A stretch of 33,402 bases of DNA, taken from an uncultured Sulfurovum sp. Lineage in GTDB: Bacteria; Campylobacterota; Campylobacteria; Campylobacterales; Sulfurovaceae. A program made the translations under genes and the position numbers. The notes under the pieces were generated by a model that made no database searches, had not been told where the DNA came from, and was given only the letters and a program-made list of their open reading frames with translations. The stretch spans positions 1 to 33,402 of the forward strand of contig CACVAP010000045.1 in the NCBI GenBank assembly GCA_902727895.1, in the 5' to 3' direction. Below, one piece after another: positions 33,401 through 33,402 of the stretch (its first letter is position 1; every line of letters starts with the position of its first letter).

Positions 33401-33402
33401 AA
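27474..33402 (-). CDS. Giant Asp-rich TSP3-repeat surface protein (N-terminus beyond window)
   Basis: The frame is open from the right window edge to the stop at 27474, at least 1975 residues; no start is inside, since the frame runs through 33242 without a stop. Order from the visible N-terminal side: Asn/Asp-rich region, a cadherin/Ig-like domain (about 32990-33180), DTDGDGVIDAIDLDDDNDG calcium-binding repeats, a beta-sandwich-like domain, four related 95-residue Ig-like domains each with one CxxxNPxNC-type pair (30593-31790), and about three tandem 270-residue blocks of TSP3 repeats (28400-30550). Two more Ig-like domains and a C-terminal TM segment ending ALLFRKE follow. Such proteins bind many Ca2+ ions and sit at the surface as adhesins or matrix proteins. 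Secretion route is unknown. Confidence 0.85.
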   Translation of the reverse strand, partial: SDVGINGLVSWAESTDDYTDVNGLANDGTDFTLDDSDNDTLANGSDANATTRDLDYRDNIFFNNPPVATDVTRTIDTGSTTIIDLLSLVSDSDVGDTLSITRINGVVLTGSEQNVTVPNGVVQVATDGNITFVPDSGYSGTSTFAYEASDGTETVTANVNITITSDTDGDGVIDAIDLDDDNDGVLDVDEFLCSMSSLSLNGSYADGSTISNPANIATLGSVSPTITVTPGLGASLNYFRYEDDGITGSNTEGYVMGLTNTSNVNPNTIEIDYGVGVVNPCFTIGDIDNDPSIEELIITIFNGTEEIVYDASNITLLNSGTLTYDGLKTFVGNTLSPANSDDGAFKLCIKGEVTKIVISHRNTDKVMGAQLTFSNFNYCDKHLDTDNDSIANYLDLDSDNDGIPDNVEAQTTNGFIPTSGLVDANGTWSGIYGVNGLVPVDTDEDNTSDYLDTDSDDDNISDCVENNDAISTCPVTNAIVGTNGLASWAENADDYNDTNGKAYEGNVFTLDDSDNDTLANGSDANATAKDLDYRDGAFPIIDAIDDSFIGGVNGLVGGEVGDITGNDTLNSILVDDNDINIRLTGDTNLSTAPSVDENGTLSIVGNTAVGTYYVAYEICEKLNPTNCDEANVTVEVNSATIAGTNDANNSVNGYTGGSNVLNVLTGDTLNGSPITVSDVIITFNNSSILEVNATTGEVSVPEGTEAGDYSATYTVCERLNPSNCVTRDINVTVDAALIDAIDDDLTGASINGLLGGVAGDVTTASNDSLNGVDVNDGDISISLTADTNLSTTATLEANGTLTVPANTPAGTYYVGYEICEVLNDTNCDEANATIKVDAATLNGMVDTNNSVNGTEGGVVISDVTDNDTLNGSPVTIGTDVNITNVTDTTPELDINATTGEVTVPANTVAGTYTETYTVCEILNPSNCADVNVSVTVLLDTDKDGILDSDDLDDDNDGILDMVEEQGTVDLDTDSDGIPDRLDLDSDNDGILDLLESGQDPAVVDTNNDGVLDSTIDNDNDGVMDSADANDNDANSEGIVTPIDTDGDSTRDFQDVDSDNDGMTDLTEVGIPATNDTDNDGMIDGPVDENGIPTATTPVTTPRNTDGDSVPDYRDLDSDNDGLTDVEEAGGVDENGDGLDDTPNSSFVDPTAIPDEDTDGTSDPLEPNNDNLPIAIDGNGDGIIDDNNDTDGDGIPNITDGRPDTFATTAELDSDNDGITDVYDIDDDNDGITDEVEENGNADLDTDGDGVLDRLDLDSDNDGILDLLESGQDVATVDTNNDGILDSTTDADNDGLMESADADDSDALSLGTVTPVDTDGDSKRDFQDVDSDNDALSDMVEAGTPASNDADSDGMIDGSVDENGIPIVTTPISNPRDTDTDGVPDYRDLDSDNDGLTDVDEVEGLDENKDGIVDVEGDLVDGSAIPDSDGDNTPDVLEPNNDNLPVVVDANEDGIIDDGTDSDNDGIPDVTDSQDTIFGTGIALDSDGDGIVDAHDIDDDNDGIPDTVEAKGDASRDTDADGVIDSLDLDSDNDGILDIVEALGIDSNNDGRVDDAQDSDRDGLADVVDASPRTANNPSDENSGRLVTLLLIPDTDTDGKDDFQDVDSDNDGLSDLVEAGVPVSNDEDNDGMIDGNVDVDGIPTAVTPITEPLDSDKDNLPDYRELDSDNDGKKDIIEAGGEDENNDGMIDTEDTLLPVTELPDTDENNIPNYREFNAQLLADVVSGVEFGTVATVDVLANDDLSGQNRETLQITGTDTMGESLVVDGEGTWSINSNNEIIFTPEDGFEGNPSDITYSLENSNGDRLETASVSVNYLAIARPDTRIADLSEPVTVEVLENDSGDLDTESVLIKLPEGFAERHPTAVLSDDAKNLEVPGQGTWSVNDDGSITYRAEADVPLVDPTPIGYRVFDNEGNEIETDASIVLNQSVVAEVTEDAVEDCETYESDNVSSFSTTSLILIVLLGSLFGALLFRKE
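28400..30553 (-). repeat. Tandem super-repeat of TSP3 blocks
   Basis: Three consecutive blocks begin with near-identical stretches (DDDNDGI, then LDLDSDNDGILD, VDTNNDG, FQDVDSDND, YRDLDSDNDG, LEPNNDNLP, DSDNDGIPD). The first and second are each about 815 bp (30550-29740 and 29735-28920); the third (28918-28400) is shorter. At DNA level, ATTCCATCATTATCTGAATC recurs many times. The regular unit points to growth by duplication, and unit number may vary between strains. Confidence 0.8.
30593..31790 (-). repeat. Four tandem Ig-like domain repeats in A-B-A-B order
   Basis: Each unit is about 95-100 residues (about 295 bp). Type A units start AIDDSFIGGVNGL or AIDDDLTGASINGL; type B units start TNDANNSVNG or DTNNSVNG. 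All end with a strand such as YVAYEICEKLNPTNCDEANV holding two cysteines. The A-B pair of about 585 bp has been duplicated as a whole. Confidence 0.8.
31800..31975 (-). repeat. Internal copy of the sequence cut by the right edge
   Basis: The segment encoding GLASWAENADDYNDTNG, LDDSDNDTLANGSDANATAKD and LDYRDGAF is repeated at 33231-33402 with a few changes (GLVSWAESTDDYTDVNG, LDDSDNDTLANGSDANATTRD). The 1.43-kb distance between the copies suggests that a further unit of the N-terminal part continues past the edge. Confidence 0.75.

Overview
The window looks like a chromosomal segment of a low-GC member of the Campylobacterota (formerly Epsilonproteobacteria), probably a free-living marine or sediment type near Sulfurimonas, Sulfurovum or Arcobacter. 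The grounds are the AT-rich sequence, the tmRNA tag ANNTDYRPAYAVA (the A/V-N-N-x-x-x-x-PAYA pattern of this group), the style of the trpA, panB and ruvB products, and several lipoproteins and coiled-coil proteins of the kind common there. Genus is an inference; no rRNA is present.

Layout. Positions 1-125 are the right end of an IS5-type insertion sequence, which abuts a CotH-family lipoprotein gene. From 1.7 to 4.4 kb lie a small lipoprotein, two unrecognised proteins, a glycine-zipper (SlyB-like) lipoprotein and a secreted protein. From 4.5 to 9.2 kb is a housekeeping block: tmRNA (ssrA) with a textbook sigma70 promoter, a small coiled-coil protein, trpA, panB, ruvB and an AI-2E/PerM family membrane protein. 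From 9.2 to 13.4 kb are an outer-membrane barrel protein, a Sel1-repeat protein, a three-gene cluster (helix-turn-helix coiled-coil protein, HycE/NuoCD-like large subunit without Ni ligands, HycG/NuoB-like small subunit with all its cysteines) and a bare peptidoglycan-binding domain. From 13.7 to 15.9 kb is a secreted zinc metalloprotease operon.

From 16.0 to 27.4 kb runs a Yej-type peptide ABC transporter locus on the minus strand: yejA, yejB, yejE and an RNase HI gene are packed with essentially no gaps. yejF lies about 4.5 kb further on, beyond an accessory island. The island (about 17.65-22.1 kb) carries a DUF4143-type AAA ATPase, a UPF0175/DUF3368 toxin-antitoxin pair bracketed by 46-bp direct repeats, a candidate R-S-E type ADP-ribosyltransferase, a start-less gene remnant, a REP/MITE-like inverted repeat and an ORF6N protein. 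This is the most plastic part of the window.

From 27.5 kb to the right edge is one very large minus-strand surface protein gene. It has thrombospondin-type-3 Asp-rich calcium-binding repeats and tandem Ig-like domains, and its N-terminus lies outside the window. The most unusual items are the orphan Ni-free hydrogenase/complex-I-like module coupled to a DNA-binding protein gene, the ADP-ribosyltransferase-like protein in the island, and the repeat-bracketed toxin-antitoxin cassette with two matching truncated gene starts.
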